From assembly GCF_024171695.1 (NCBI RefSeq), contig NZ_JAMTCF010000010.1:62001-126000 (forward strand): 64,000 nucleotides of DNA. The letters run 5' to 3'. Position numbers and translations under genes: made by a program. Shown piece by piece: positions 32,811-42,186 of the stretch. Within the stretch, counting starts at the first letter, position 1. Each line of letters starts with the position of its first letter. This DNA comes from Actinosynnema pretiosum (lineage in GTDB: Bacteria; Actinomycetota; Actinomycetes; Mycobacteriales; Pseudonocardiaceae). The notes beneath the pieces were generated by a model. It was not told where the DNA came from. It saw nothing but the letters and a program-made list of their open reading frames with translations, and ran no database searches.

Positions 32811-35800
32811 CGGGGAACCGCGTCCAGCGCCTTGAAGATCCGCTTGTCCGACACCGTGTACCGGGCCCCGATGGTCTGCGCGAAGTAGCTCACCCGCAGC
32901 TCCTCGATCATCCACCGGACCTCGTCCAGCCCCGGCTGGGGCTCGTCGGCGGGCAGCTTGGCCCGCAGGTCCCGGTACTCCGCGTGCACCGCGTGCACCC
33001 GGTCCATCCACTCCTGGTCCCGCCGCACGTCCCGCCCGAGCTTCTCGACCCGGACCGCGATCCCCTTCAGGTACCGCACCACGTCGTCCAACCGAGCCGC
33101 CCCGGCCTCGGCGACGAACCCGGCGTGCACCAGCCCGCTCAGCTGGGCCCGCGCGTCGGCCAACGACTCCTCGACCCCCGGCCCGCGCACCGCCCCGATG
33201 GCCAGCTCGACCTCCTGGGCCGCGTCCAGGACCTTCCGAACCCGCCCCACAACCTCGAAAACAGCCTCGCCCAGCCCGACCCGGACCTTCTCGGTCAGCG
33301 CGGCGAAGGCGTCCTGCTTCCACACCGGCCCGCCCGCGTCGGCCACCAGCTTGTCCACCGCCGCCGCGATGCAGTCCGCCAGCAGCGGGGCGACCCCGCC
33401 GTGCGGGTTGCGGGTCAGCGTCAGCTTCTCCGCGTTGGTCAGCCCCCGCTGGAGCAGCTTCACCGGCGAGGGCACGTTCAGCGTGATCAACCGCCGGGTC
33501 CCCAGCCGCATGGCGTGCGCCTGCCGCCCGGGGGTGTCCAGGATCTCCACGGCCGCGCTGGTCCCCTTGTCCACCAGCGCCGGGTACGCGGTGACCACGA
33601 TCCCGGACCGCTCGCGCCGCACCGCGCGGGGCAGGTCGCCGAAGTCCCAGCGCACCACCCCGGTGCGAGCCAGGCTCCCGGCCGCCTCGGCCAGGCTCGC
33701 CCGCAGCCGCTGCTTGAGCCGCAGCTTCAGCGCCGCCGGGTCCTTGCCGACGGCCAGCTCCTCGCCCGCCTCGCCGACGACCTGGAAGGTCAACCGCAGG
33801 TGGTCGGGGACCTGGTCGAGGTTCCACTCCTCGCGCGGCACCACGACCCCGGTCAGCGCCCGCAGCTCCCGCTCCAGCGCGGGCAGCAGCGCCTCGTCCA
33901 CCTTGATCCGCGACAGCGCCGCCGCCGCGACGTCCGGGACCGGCACGAAGTTGCGCCGCACCGGTTTGGGCAGCGACCGGATCAGCGCCACCACCAGCTC
34001 GGTCCGCAGGCCGGGGATCTGCCACGACAGCGCGTCGTCCGGGACCTTCGTCAGCGCGGGCAGCGGCAACCGCACCGTCACCCCGTCCCCGCCTGCCCCC
34101 GGCTCGAACCGGTAGGACAGCGAGAACGTCAGCCCACCCCGGTCCATCTGGTCCGGGTAGGCGTCGGGCTCGACCTTCGCCACGTCGTTGACCAGCATCT
34201 TCTTGCTGAACGTCAACAGCTCGGCGTCCTCGTGCCGCGCCTTCTTCCACCACGAGTCGAAGTGCCGCGCCGACACCACGTCCGCCGGGACCCGCTCGGC
34301 GTAGAAGTCGAAGATCGTCTCCTCGTCGACCACGATGTCCCGCCGCCGCGCCCGGTTCTCCAGCTCCGCGACCTCGGCCAGCAGCTCCTGGTTGCGCCGG
34401 TAGAACTCGTGGTGCGTGCTCCACTCCCCCTGCACCAGCGCGTGCCGGATGAACAGCTCCCGCGACAGCTCGGGGTCGATCCGCCCGTAGTTCACCCGCC
34501 GGGCCGCCACGATCGGCACCCCGTACAGGGTCACCTTCTCGCTCGCCACGACCGCGCCGCGCTTGGCGTCCCAGCGGGGCTCGCTGTAGGTGCGCTTGAC
34601 CAGGTGCTCGGCCAGCCGCTCCGCCCACTCGGGCTCGATCTTCGCGACCGTGCGCCCCCACAGCCGGGAGGTCTCCACCAGCTCGGCGGCCATCACCCAC
34701 TGCGGCGGCTGCTTGCTCAGCGCCGAGCCGGGGAACACCGCGAACCGCGCCCCCCGCGCGCCGAGGAACTCGGCGAGCTGCCGCCGCCCCTGCTCCTTCT
34801 TGCCCTGCTCGCGCTTGGGCACGTCCTTGAGGCCGATGTGCGAGAGCAGACCCGCCAGCAGGCTGACGTGGATGTTGCGCGACTCGCCCGGCTCGGTGTT
34901 GACGTGCACCCCGAGCGTCTTGGCGACCTGCCGCAGCTGCGCGTACACGTCCTGCCACTCGCGCACCCGCAGGTAGTTCAGGAACTCGGTGCGGCACATC
35001 TTGCGGAACTGGTTCGAGGAGCGCTCCTTCTGCTGCTCCTTCAGGTAGTCCCACAGCGTCAGGTACGAGGTGAAGTCCGACCCCGCGTCCTTGAACCGGG
35101 CGTGCTGCTCGTCGGCGGCCTGCTGCTTGTCTGCGGGCCGCTCGCGCGGGTCCTGGATCGACAGCGCCGCCGCGATCACCATGACCTCGCGCACGCACCC
35201 GTTGCGGTCGGCCTCCACGACCATCCGCGCGAGCCTCGGGTCGATCGGCAGCTGCGCGAGCTTGCGCCCCAGCGGGGTCAGCTCCCGCCCCGGCGTGGGC
35301 GCCAGCGCCCCCAGCTCCTGGAGCAGCTGCACGCCGTCGGCGATGTTGCGCGACTCCGGCGGGTCGATGAACGGGAACCCGGCGATGTCGCCGAGCCCGA
35401 TCGAGGTCATCTGCAGGATGACCGACGCCAGGTTGGTGCGCAGGATCTCCGGGTCGGTGAACTCCGGCCGGGCCAGGAAGTCGTCCTCGGAGTACAGCCG
35501 CACGCAGATGCCCTCGGACACCCGGCCGCAGCGGCCCTTGCGCTGGTTCGCCGAGGCCTGCGACACCGGCTCGATGGGCAGGCGCTGCACCTTGAGCCGG
35601 TGGCTGTAGCGGGAGACGCGGGCGGTGCCGGGGTCGATCACGTACTTGATGCCGGGCACGGTCAGCGACGTCTCGGCCACGTTCGTGGCCAGCACGACCC
35701 GCCTGCCCCGGTGCGGCTGGAACACCCGGTGCTGCTCGGCGAACGACAGCCGCGCGAACAGCGGCAGCACCTCGGTGTCGCGCAGCTTGAGCGCGCCCAG

Positions 35801-36727
35801 GGCGTCGGCGGTGTCGCGGATCTCCCGCTCGCCGGACAGGAACACCAGCACGTCGCCGGGCCCCTCGGCCTGGAGCTCGCGCACCGCGTCGCAGATGCCC
35901 TGGGTCTGGTCGCGGTCCGGGTCGGCCTCGGGGTCCTCCGGGTCGACCAGCGGCCGGTAGCGCACCTCCACCGGGTAGGTGCGGCCGGAGACCTCGATGA
36001 CGGGCGCGTCGGAGAAGTGCCGGGAGAAGCGCTGCGGGTCGATGGTCGCCGAGGTGATGACGACCTTGAGGTCCGGGCGCTGGGGCAGCAGCTGCTTGAG
36101 GTAGCCGAGCAGGAAGTCGACGTTGAGGCTGCGCTCGTGCGCCTCGTCGATGATGATCGTGTCGTAGCGGGAGAGCATCCGGTCGGTCTGGAGCTCGGCG
36201 AGCAGGATGCCGTCGGTCATCAGCTTGACCAGGGTCTCGTCGCCGGACTGGTCGGTGAAGCGGACCTTGTAGCCGACCGCGCTGCCCAGCTCGGTGTTCA
36301 GCTCCTCGGCGACGCGCTCGGCGACGGTGCGGGCGGCGAGCCTGCGCGGCTGGGTGTGCCCGATCTGGCCGAGCACGCCCCGGCCCAGCTCAAGGCAGAT
36401 CTTGGGCAGCTGGGTGGTCTTACCCGACCCGGTCTCACCGGCCACGACCACCACCTGGTGGTCGCGGATGAGCGCGGCGATCTCGTCCTTGTGCGCGCTC
36501 ACCGGCAGCTCGGCCGGGTAGGTGATGGTCGGCAGGGCCTCGCGGCGCAGCGCCACCCTCAGCTCGGCCTGGTCGAACTCGGCGGCGATCTCGGCGGTCA
36601 CCCCCGCGCGCGCCCGCTCGTCGCGCATCCTGCGGACGCCGTCGAGGCGGCGGCGCAGGCGGCGCTGGTCCCGAGTCATGAGCTGGGGCAGGCGTTGCTG
36701 CAGGTCGGCGAAAGACGGCGTGTTCAT
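32807..36727 (-). CDS. hrpA: ATP-dependent RNA helicase HrpA
   Basis: 1306 residues, typical for HrpA. The DEAH core shows GETGSGKTTQ, TQPRRLAA, IIIDEAHERS, ITSATID, ATNVAETSLTVPGI and QRKGRCGR. Then come the ratchet and OB-fold domains and the long C-terminal DUF3418 region (FDSWWKKARHEDAELLTF). HrpA removes stalled or colliding ribosomes and processes some mRNAs. ATG 36727 is preferred to GTG 36736 because a TATCCT -10-like box lies upstream and would give a near-leaderless start. It overlaps the AraC gene downstream. Confidence 0.95.
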   Translation of the reverse strand: MNTPSFADLQQRLPQLMTRDQRRLRRRLDGVRRMRDERARAGVTAEIAAEFDQAELRVALRREALPTITYPAELPVSAHKDEIAALIRDHQVVVVAGETGSGKTTQLPKICLELGRGVLGQIGHTQPRRLAARTVAERVAEELNTELGSAVGYKVRFTDQSGDETLVKLMTDGILLAELQTDRMLSRYDTIIIDEAHERSLNVDFLLGYLKQLLPQRPDLKVVITSATIDPQRFSRHFSDAPVIEVSGRTYPVEVRYRPLVDPEDPEADPDRDQTQGICDAVRELQAEGPGDVLVFLSGEREIRDTADALGALKLRDTEVLPLFARLSFAEQHRVFQPHRGRRVVLATNVAETSLTVPGIKYVIDPGTARVSRYSHRLKVQRLPIEPVSQASANQRKGRCGRVSEGICVRLYSEDDFLARPEFTDPEILRTNLASVILQMTSIGLGDIAGFPFIDPPESRNIADGVQLLQELGALAPTPGRELTPLGRKLAQLPIDPRLARMVVEADRNGCVREVMVIAAALSIQDPRERPADKQQAADEQHARFKDAGSDFTSYLTLWDYLKEQQKERSSNQFRKMCRTEFLNYLRVREWQDVYAQLRQVAKTLGVHVNTEPGESRNIHVSLLAGLLSHIGLKDVPKREQGKKEQGRRQLAEFLGARGARFAVFPGSALSKQPPQWVMAAELVETSRLWGRTVAKIEPEWAERLAEHLVKRTYSEPRWDAKRGAVVASEKVTLYGVPIVAARRVNYGRIDPELSRELFIRHALVQGEWSTHHEFYRRNQELLAEVAELENRARRRDIVVDEETIFDFYAERVPADVVSARHFDSWWKKARHEDAELLTFSKKMLVNDVAKVEPDAYPDQMDRGGLTFSLSYRFEPGAGGDGVTVRLPLPALTKVPDDALSWQIPGLRTELVVALIRSLPKPVRRNFVPVPDVAAAALSRIKVDEALLPALERELRALTGVVVPREEWNLDQVPDHLRLTFQVVGEAGEELAVGKDPAALKLRLKQRLRASLAEAAGSLARTGVVRWDFGDLPRAVRRERSGIVVTAYPALVDKGTSAAVEILDTPGRQAHAMRLGTRRLITLNVPSPVKLLQRGLTNAEKLTLTRNPHGGVAPLLADCIAAAVDKLVADAGGPVWKQDAFAALTEKVRVGLGEAVFEVVGRVRKVLDAAQEVELAIGAVRGPGVEESLADARAQLSGLVHAGFVAEAGAARLDDVVRYLKGIAVRVEKLGRDVRRDQEWMDRVHAVHAEYRDLRAKLPADEPQPGLDEVRWMIEELRVSYFAQTIGARYTVSDKRIFKALDAVPR

Positions 36728-36831
36728 ACTGCCCACAAGGATAGTGGTGGCGGCCAGCAGTTATCCGGCCGAACCCCCTCGCCGCCCGCGCTTCACCCCG
36801 GTTTCACGCGCGGGTCGGCTCCGGACGGGGG

Positions 36832-37563
36832 TCAGCGCTCGGCGCGCAACCGCGCCAGCAGGTCGGCGTGCGCGGCCAGGACCTCGCGGTGCACGAACGG
36901 TCCGTGGCTGATCCTGGCCACGCCCAGCTCGGCCAGCCGGGGCGCGGGCGGGGACGCCGGGGAGCGCAGCACGTTGACCGGGAGGCCTGCGGAGGCGGTG
37001 AACTCCTCGATGGCGGCCTCGTCGGCGAGCCCGATCGGGTAGACGCAGTCCGCGCCCGCCTCCGCGTACAGCCGGGCCCGGCGCAGCGCCTCGGCGAGGT
37101 CGCCGCCGAGCAGGAAGACGTCGGTGCGGGCGTTGATCACCAGGTCGGGGTCGGCGGCGCGCAGTTCCCGCAGGTAGGCGGCGTGCTCGTGGGGGTCGAG
37201 CAGGTCGCGCTCGTGCAGCGAGTCCTCGACGTTGCAGCCGACCGCGCCCGCCCGCGCGAGCCGCGCGGCCAGCTCGGCGGGGCCCAGGCCGTAGCCGTGC
37301 TCGACGTCGGCGGTGACCGGCACGGCGACCGCCGAGGCGATCCGGGTGATCGCGGCGAACGCCTCGTCGACCGGCATCGCCTCCCCGTCCGGGTGGCCCA
37401 GGGTCGCGGAGACGGCGGCGCTGGCCGTGGCGACCGCGCCGAACCCGGCCCGCTCGACGGCCAGCGCGGACGGCACGTCCCAGGCGTTGGGCAGCACGAG
37501 GGGGTCGCCGGGCACGTGCAGCGCCCGCAGCGCGGCGGCTGCGGCGGAGCGTTCGGTGGTCAT
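36832..37563 (-). CDS. Isocitrate lyase / PEP mutase superfamily protein
   Basis: 243 residues. LVLPNAWDVPSALAVERAGFGAVATAS, VPVTADVEHGYG, GAVGCNVEDS and INARTDVF give the metal-binding aspartates and glutamate of the PEP-mutase / isocitrate-lyase barrel. This branch lacks the KKC[GH] loop of true isocitrate lyases; it may cleave a 2-methylisocitrate- or oxaloacetate-like acid. ATG 37563 is clear (MTTER). No phosphonate genes are nearby, so a phosphonate role is not supported. Confidence 0.85.
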   Translation of the reverse strand: MTTERSAAAAALRALHVPGDPLVLPNAWDVPSALAVERAGFGAVATASAAVSATLGHPDGEAMPVDEAFAAITRIASAVAVPVTADVEHGYGLGPAELAARLARAGAVGCNVEDSLHERDLLDPHEHAAYLRELRAADPDLVINARTDVFLLGGDLAEALRRARLYAEAGADCVYPIGLADEAAIEEFTASAGLPVNVLRSPASPPAPRLAELGVARISHGPFVHREVLAAHADLLARLRAER

Positions 37564-37773
37564 GGTGCGACCGTAGGGCAGCGGGTGCGTTGGTCCGCGC
37601 GGAACCGCACCGGTGCGGTCCGGGGGCCCGAAGGGGCCGGTCCCCGGAGGGGCGGGCGGGCTGTGTCGCCGCGCCTGGACGCGCCGTGCCGCGCTGTCCG
37701 CGCCGTCGTGCTGCGTCGTCGGGCTGTGTTCGTCGTGCTGCGCCCACGTCCGGGTGAGGCCACACTCGACGGG

Positions 37774-38142
37774 GTGAAGCTGACCGCGACCGTCCTCGAC
37801 ACCACCGACCCCAGGGGCCTGGCGCGGTTCTACGGCGCGCTGCTCGGCTGGGAGATCGCCACCGACGAGAGCGGCTGGGTGACGCTGCGCGACCCTGCGG
37901 GCGGCGCGGGCCTGTCGTTCCAGGCCGAACCCGCCCACCGGCCGCCGGTGTGGCCCGCGGCCGAGGGCGACCCCCGGATGATGATGCACCTGGACGTCGA
38001 GGTGACCGACCTGGCGGCCGGGGTGGCGCGCGCCGTGGAGCTGGGCGCCCGCCTGGCCGGGCACCAGCCGCAGGCGGACGTGCGCGTGCTCCTGGACCCG
38101 GCGGGCCACCCGTTCTGCCTGTGGGTGCCGCAGGAGCGCTAG
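37774..38142 (+). CDS. VOC family (glyoxalase-like) protein
   Basis: 122 residues. LTATVLDTTDPRGLARFYGALLGWE is the first beta-alpha-beta-beta-beta unit and MMMHLDVEVTDLAAGVARAVELGA with LDPAGHPFCLW the second. This is the actinobacterial glyoxalase-like group; the enzyme function is unknown, and some relatives bind drugs or metals. GTG 37774 begins the first strand. It ends in a CTAG shared with the convergent gene. Confidence 0.85.
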   Translation: MKLTATVLDTTDPRGLARFYGALLGWEIATDESGWVTLRDPAGGAGLSFQAEPAHRPPVWPAAEGDPRMMMHLDVEVTDLAAGVARAVELGARLAGHQPQADVRVLLDPAGHPFCLWVPQER

Positions 38143-38894
38143 CCCAGCGGCGTCCACACCCCGTCGGCGCGCTCGACGCGCACGTTGGCCGCCCCGACCT
38201 CGGCGACCGCGATGGTGATCACGGCCTGCCCGGTGCCCGCCGCCGCGAACACCACCGGGGTCTTGCCGTGCCGCTCGCAGAGCTTGCGCAGCGTGGCGCA
38301 GATCGACCCGAACTTGCCGTGGCTGCGGTCCTTGTCCGCGCCCCCGACCACGCCCACCTGGGTGTCGGACCACACGTCGACCCGGATCGACAGGCTCCCC
38401 CGCTCCGGCTCCATCCGCAGCTCGGGGTCCTGCCCGCCCTTGTGGGTGGTCGTGAAGGGCGCGGCCCACTCGGGCACCCGGTCGCGGGCGACCCAGCCGC
38501 CGTCCAGGGCCTTGGCGGCGGACACCTCCCGCGCCTCCCCCAGCTCCCGACCGGCCGCCCCGCCCTCCTGCGCGGCGCCGATCGCGGCGGCCAGCTCGGC
38601 GAGGTCCGCGAACGACGCGCCCGCGTGCAGCCGCTTGCCCAGGAAGGCGCCCGCGCCGCGCGGGTCGAAGCCGGGGACCTTCTTCAGCTCCTCCACCAGC
38701 GCCCGCACGTCCGAGTGGGCGACGCCGCCGACGGTGATGGCGCGCTGGACGGCGACCAGCCCCGTGACGGCGGTGTTGCCCGCCGCGCGCTGCAGGGCGA
38801 GCACCCCCTGCGGGCCCACCGGCTCCGCGTTCCGGTGCTCGCGCCCGCCGCGCCCGTGCTCGGCGTGCTCGTGCCCTCGCTCGTGCGCCCGCAC
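38139..38894 (-). CDS. Hypothetical protein with an LQR-type leader motif as in DUF4157/eCIS-associated proteins
   Basis: 251 residues. After a His/Glu/Arg-rich start (HERGHEHAEHGRGG), the motif VLALQRAAGNTAVTGLVAVQR at about 37-57 matches the LQR..GN.AV..L..QR peptide found at the N-termini of proteins linked to extracellular contractile injection systems. The rest (about 60-251) contains a charged helical part and a beta-rich C-terminal domain with WVARDRVPEWAAPFTTTHKGG; not recognised. GTG 38894 follows GGGAGG by 4-5 bases. No other injection-system gene is in the window. Confidence 0.65.
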   Translation of the reverse strand: MRAHERGHEHAEHGRGGREHRNAEPVGPQGVLALQRAAGNTAVTGLVAVQRAITVGGVAHSDVRALVEELKKVPGFDPRGAGAFLGKRLHAGASFADLAELAAAIGAAQEGGAAGRELGEAREVSAAKALDGGWVARDRVPEWAAPFTTTHKGGQDPELRMEPERGSLSIRVDVWSDTQVGVVGGADKDRSHGKFGSICATLRKLCERHGKTPVVFAAAGTGQAVITIAVAEVGAANVRVERADGVWTPLG

Positions 38895-39389
38895 AGGACC
38901 TCCCGGTGTCGGGCTCCATGCTCCCGGCCTCCACCGCCCCGCCGCAGTGGCGCGCGGGATGCCCGAGGGGGCGGTGTTCCCCGCCCCCGGCGCCGCCCCG
39001 CGACCACTGGCGCGCCGCCCGGAGCACCCCCGTGCCGGTTCGGCCGCACCCCCGCCGCCAGCCGGCGGACACCGCCGGTGGTCCCGCAGGGTGACCGGGG
39101 ATGCACACAGCGTCGTTAACAGTAAACAGGCTTGCGACGACCGGCCTGGACCGAAGAGCGCATCCGGTTCGCCCCGACGTGCGCTTGCCCGCCGTGTTTC
39201 CGGTGTGTTTCCGCGCCGTTTGAGCTGCGCTTTTTCCCCGTCCACCTCCCCGGTTGGGCCGCTCGACCGCACCCGGAGGCCACAACTCCACACCGGTTCC
39301 TAAATTGCGGGACCGCGCTCACCAGCGGGTTTCCCGCCATACGATCAGATCGCCCGGTCACCCCGCAGGCCGGGCGCGCACAGGACCAG
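38895..39389. other. Gene-free stretch with an AT-rich island
   Basis: No coding sequence is supported here. At 39111-39140 there is an AT-richer segment (GTCGTTAACAGTAAACAGG) flanked by GTCG/CGAC arms, a plausible promoter region for the minus-strand LQR-motif gene. The long frames over this stretch are antisense shadows. Confidence 0.5.
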
Positions 39390-39424
39390 TGGCCCCCGGC
39401 CCACCCTGCCCCGGCCGGGGGCCA
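39390..39424 (-). terminator. Terminator of the histidine-phosphatase gene
   Basis: TGGCCCCCGGCC and GGCCGGGGGCCA form a perfect 12-bp stem, 19 bases past the stop at 39443. Confidence 0.8.
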
Positions 39425-39442
39425 CCCTCTCCGAGGTCGAGC

Positions 39443-40129
39443 TCACGCCCCGGTGGTGCCACCCACGACCGCGTCCGAGGACGCGGGCTTCTCGACCGGG
39501 GGCACCACGCCCGCCAGGTCGCCGCCGTTGTCGTTGACCCGCAGCACGAACGGCCGGGTCTCGGTGTACCGGACCACCGACAGCGACGCCGGGTCGACCA
39601 CGATCCGCTGGAACCCGTCCAGGTGCGCGCCCAGCGCGTCCGCCAGCAGCGACTTGATCACGTCGCCGTGGCTGCACGCCAGCCACACCGCGCCGGGCCC
39701 GAACTCCTCGGTGATCCGCGCGTCGTGCGCCCGCACCGCCGCCACCGCCCTGGCCTGCACCCGCGCCAGCCCCTCGCCGCCGGGGAACACCGCGGCGGAC
39801 GGGTGCTGCTGCACCACCTTCCACAGCGGCTCCTGCAGCAGCTCCTTGATGGGCCTTCCGGTCCACTCGCCGTACTCGACCTCGGCCAGCTCCGGCTCCA
39901 CGGCCGCGGTGAGGCCGCGCTCGGCCAGCAGCGGCTCCAGGGTCTGCCCGCAGCGCTCCAGCGGCGAGGTCACCACCGCGTCCAGGCGCACCCCGGCGAG
40001 CCGGTCGACGAGCGCGCGGGCCTGCCGCTCGCCGTCCTCCGCGAGCCGCACCCCCGGTTGCCTGCCCGCCAGGATCGCGGAGCCGTTGGCGGTCGAGCGC
40101 GCGTGCCGCAGAAGGATCACAGTAGCCAC
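39443..40129 (-). CDS. Histidine phosphatase family protein (MSMEG_4193-like)
   Basis: 228 residues. VILLRHARSTANG carries the catalytic RHA/G motif with H9, TSPLERCGQTL the second arginine motif, and VWLACSHGDVIKSLLAD the late histidine. The YGEWTGRPIKEL segment is typical of the actinobacterial probable phosphomutase/phosphatase group. It dephosphorylates a small molecule of unknown identity. The C-terminal tail of about 25 residues after DNNGGDL is low complexity. Start GTG 40129. It lies downstream of uppP but behind a strong terminator, so it has its own transcript. Confidence 0.87.
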   Translation of the reverse strand: MATVILLRHARSTANGSAILAGRQPGVRLAEDGERQARALVDRLAGVRLDAVVTSPLERCGQTLEPLLAERGLTAAVEPELAEVEYGEWTGRPIKELLQEPLWKVVQQHPSAAVFPGGEGLARVQARAVAAVRAHDARITEEFGPGAVWLACSHGDVIKSLLADALGAHLDGFQRIVVDPASLSVVRYTETRPFVLRVNDNGGDLAGVVPPVEKPASSDAVVGGTTGA

Positions 40130-40192
40130 GCTGCCAGCCTAAATCGCCCCGCGAACCGATCACCGCGCGGGACCCGTCGCACCCTGCGGACG

Positions 40193-40232
40193 CCGGTGGC
40201 CCGGAACGCGTCGTCGCGTTCCGGGCCACCGG
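40193..40232 (-). terminator. Terminator of uppP
   Basis: An 18-bp perfect stem (CCGGTGGCCCGGAACGCG and its complement) with a 4-base loop TCGT, 22 bases after the uppP stop. It is the strongest simple hairpin in the window. Confidence 0.9.
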
Positions 40233-40254
40233 GGAAAACCAGGTTCCGCCGAAC

Positions 40255-41079
40255 TCAGGTCGCGCTGATCAGCCCCATGGACAGCAGACCCATCAGCACC
40301 AGGCCCAGCAGCAGCCGGTACCACACGAACACCGAGTAGCTGTGCTTCGACACGTACCGCAGCAGCCACGCGATGGTGGCGTAGCCGACCACGAACGACA
40401 CCAGCGTCGCCACGATCATCTGCGGCACCGAGGCGGCGTTCGCCTCGGACCGGTCGAGCACGTCCGGGATGCTGAACAGGCCCGCGCCGAACACGGCGGG
40501 CAGCGCCAGCAGGAACGAGTACCGGGCCGCGGAGGCCCGGTCCAGCCCCAGGAACAACCCCGCGGTGAGCGTCCCGCCGGAGCGGGAGACACCGGGGATG
40601 AGCGCCATGGCCTGGGCGAAGCCCATGCCGACGGCGTCCTTCATCTCCAACTTCGAGCGCACCTGCTTGCCGACGTGGTCCGCCACGCCGAGCAGGATGC
40701 CGAACACGATCAGCACGATCGCCGTGATCCACAGGTTCCGCAGCGACGAGCGGATCTGGTCCTTGAACACCAGGCCAAGAACACTGATCGGAATCGAACC
40801 GAGGATGACGTACCACGCCATCCGGTAGTTCTCGGTCTTCCGGGCGGCCTTGCTGAACAAGCCCTTGAACCAGGCGGACAGCAGTCCGCCGATGTCCTTG
40901 GCGAAGTAGATCAGCACTGCCAGCTCGGTCCCCAGCTGGATCACCGCGGTGAACGAGGCGCCCGCGTCGTTGCCGAAGAACAGCGTGGACACGATGCGCA
41001 CGTGCGCCGACGACGAGATGGGGAGGAATTCCGTGAGTCCCTGCACCAGGCCGAGGACGATGGCCTGCAACCAGCTCAA
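40255..41079 (-). CDS. uppP: Undecaprenyl-diphosphatase UppP (BacA)
   Basis: 274 residues, polytopic membrane protein with about eight helices. The two active-site motifs are [13 protein letters not shown] near the N-terminus and PGVSRSGGT in the middle. It recycles the lipid carrier for peptidoglycan by removing a phosphate from undecaprenyl diphosphate at the membrane, and confers some bacitracin resistance. The start is TTG 41079, which overlaps the stop of the upstream LLM gene (TTGA) and has GGAG at 7 bases, so the two genes form one operon. Confidence 0.95.
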   Translation of the reverse strand: MSWLQAIVLGLVQGLTEFLPISSSAHVRIVSTLFFGNDAGASFTAVIQLGTELAVLIYFAKDIGGLLSAWFKGLFSKAARKTENYRMAWYVILGSIPISVLGLVFKDQIRSSLRNLWITAIVLIVFGILLGVADHVGKQVRSKLEMKDAVGMGFAQAMALIPGVSRSGGTLTAGLFLGLDRASAARYSFLLALPAVFGAGLFSIPDVLDRSEANAASVPQMIVATLVSFVVGYATIAWLLRYVSKHSYSVFVWYRLLLGLVLMGLLSMGLISAT

Positions 41080-42125
41080 CTACCCACTCCCGCCAGATCC
41101 AAGGCCTCGGACGCCGCGCGGAGCGCGGCCGTCCCCTGGGCCAGATCTTGCAGCATGGGCGAGACGGTCAGCGTCGTGACCCCCGCTTGGGCGTAGGCGG
41201 CCATCCGGTCGGCGATCCGCTCCACCGGACCGAGCAGCGAGGTGGCGTCCAGGAACTCCAGCGGCAGCGCCGCCATCGCCCCCGCGTAGTCCTTGGCCAG
41301 GTACCGCTCCTGCACCTCGGCGGCCTCGGCGGCGTAGCCCATGCGCACCGCGAGGTCGTTGTAGAAGTTCTTCTGCCTGCTGCCCATGCCGCCCACGTAC
41401 AGCGCCGCGTACGGCCGCACCAGGTCCGCGCAGGCCCGCCAGTCCTCGCCGACGACCAGCGGCGCGGTGGGCACCACGTCGAACCCGTCGAGGCCCTTCC
41501 CGGCCTTCTCGCGGCCTGCGCGCAGCAGGTCGAGGGACTCCCCGGCCTGCTCGGGGGAGAAGAACAGGGCCAGCCAGCCGTCGGCGATCTCGCCCGCGAG
41601 CTGGACGTTCTTCGGGCCGACGGCGGCCAGGTAGAGCGGGATGTGCTCGCGCACGGGGTGCACGGTGAGGGTGAGCGCCTTGCCGGGGCCGTCCGGCAGC
41701 GGCAGCACGTAGTGCTCGCCCTCGTGCCTGAGCCGCTCGCGGCGCAGCGCGGTGCGCACGATCTCCACGTACTCGCGGGTGCGCGCGAGCGGCTTGTCGA
41801 AGCGCACCCCGTGCCAGCCCTCCGACACCTGCGGCCCGGACACGCCCAGCCCCATCCGGAACCGCCCGCCGGACAGGGTGTCCAGGGTGGCCGCCGTCAT
41901 CGCGGCCATCGCCGGTGTCCTGGCGGGGATCTGCATGATGGCGCTGCCCACGTCCACGCGTTCGGTGTGGGCGGCCACCCACGAGAGCACGGACGGCGCG
42001 TCCGACCCGTAGGCCTCCGCCGCCCAGACCACGGAGAAGCCGAGCCGGTCGGCTTCCCTGGCCAGTTCGAGGTTCGCGGCGTCGTTGCCCGCGCCCCAGT
42101 ACCCGAGGTTCAGTCCCAGTCGCAC
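41076..42125 (-). CDS. LLM class F420-dependent oxidoreductase
   Basis: 349 residues. [54 protein letters not shown] and [17 protein letters not shown] are hallmarks of the mycobacterial-type F420-dependent luciferase-like family. It reduces or oxidises an unknown substrate with coenzyme F420. GTG 42125. It is first in the operon with uppP, with overlapping TTGA. The co-occurrence has no evident biochemical meaning. Confidence 0.9.
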   Translation of the reverse strand: MRLGLNLGYWGAGNDAANLELAREADRLGFSVVWAAEAYGSDAPSVLSWVAAHTERVDVGSAIMQIPARTPAMAAMTAATLDTLSGGRFRMGLGVSGPQVSEGWHGVRFDKPLARTREYVEIVRTALRRERLRHEGEHYVLPLPDGPGKALTLTVHPVREHIPLYLAAVGPKNVQLAGEIADGWLALFFSPEQAGESLDLLRAGREKAGKGLDGFDVVPTAPLVVGEDWRACADLVRPYAALYVGGMGSRQKNFYNDLAVRMGYAAEAAEVQERYLAKDYAGAMAALPLEFLDATSLLGPVERIADRMAAYAQAGVTTLTVSPMLQDLAQGTAALRAASEALDLAGVGS

Positions 42126-42186
42126 ACGCGGACCCTACCGACCGGTAACCACGATGGCCAGGTGATCACCCTCTAGGCTTCGCCGC

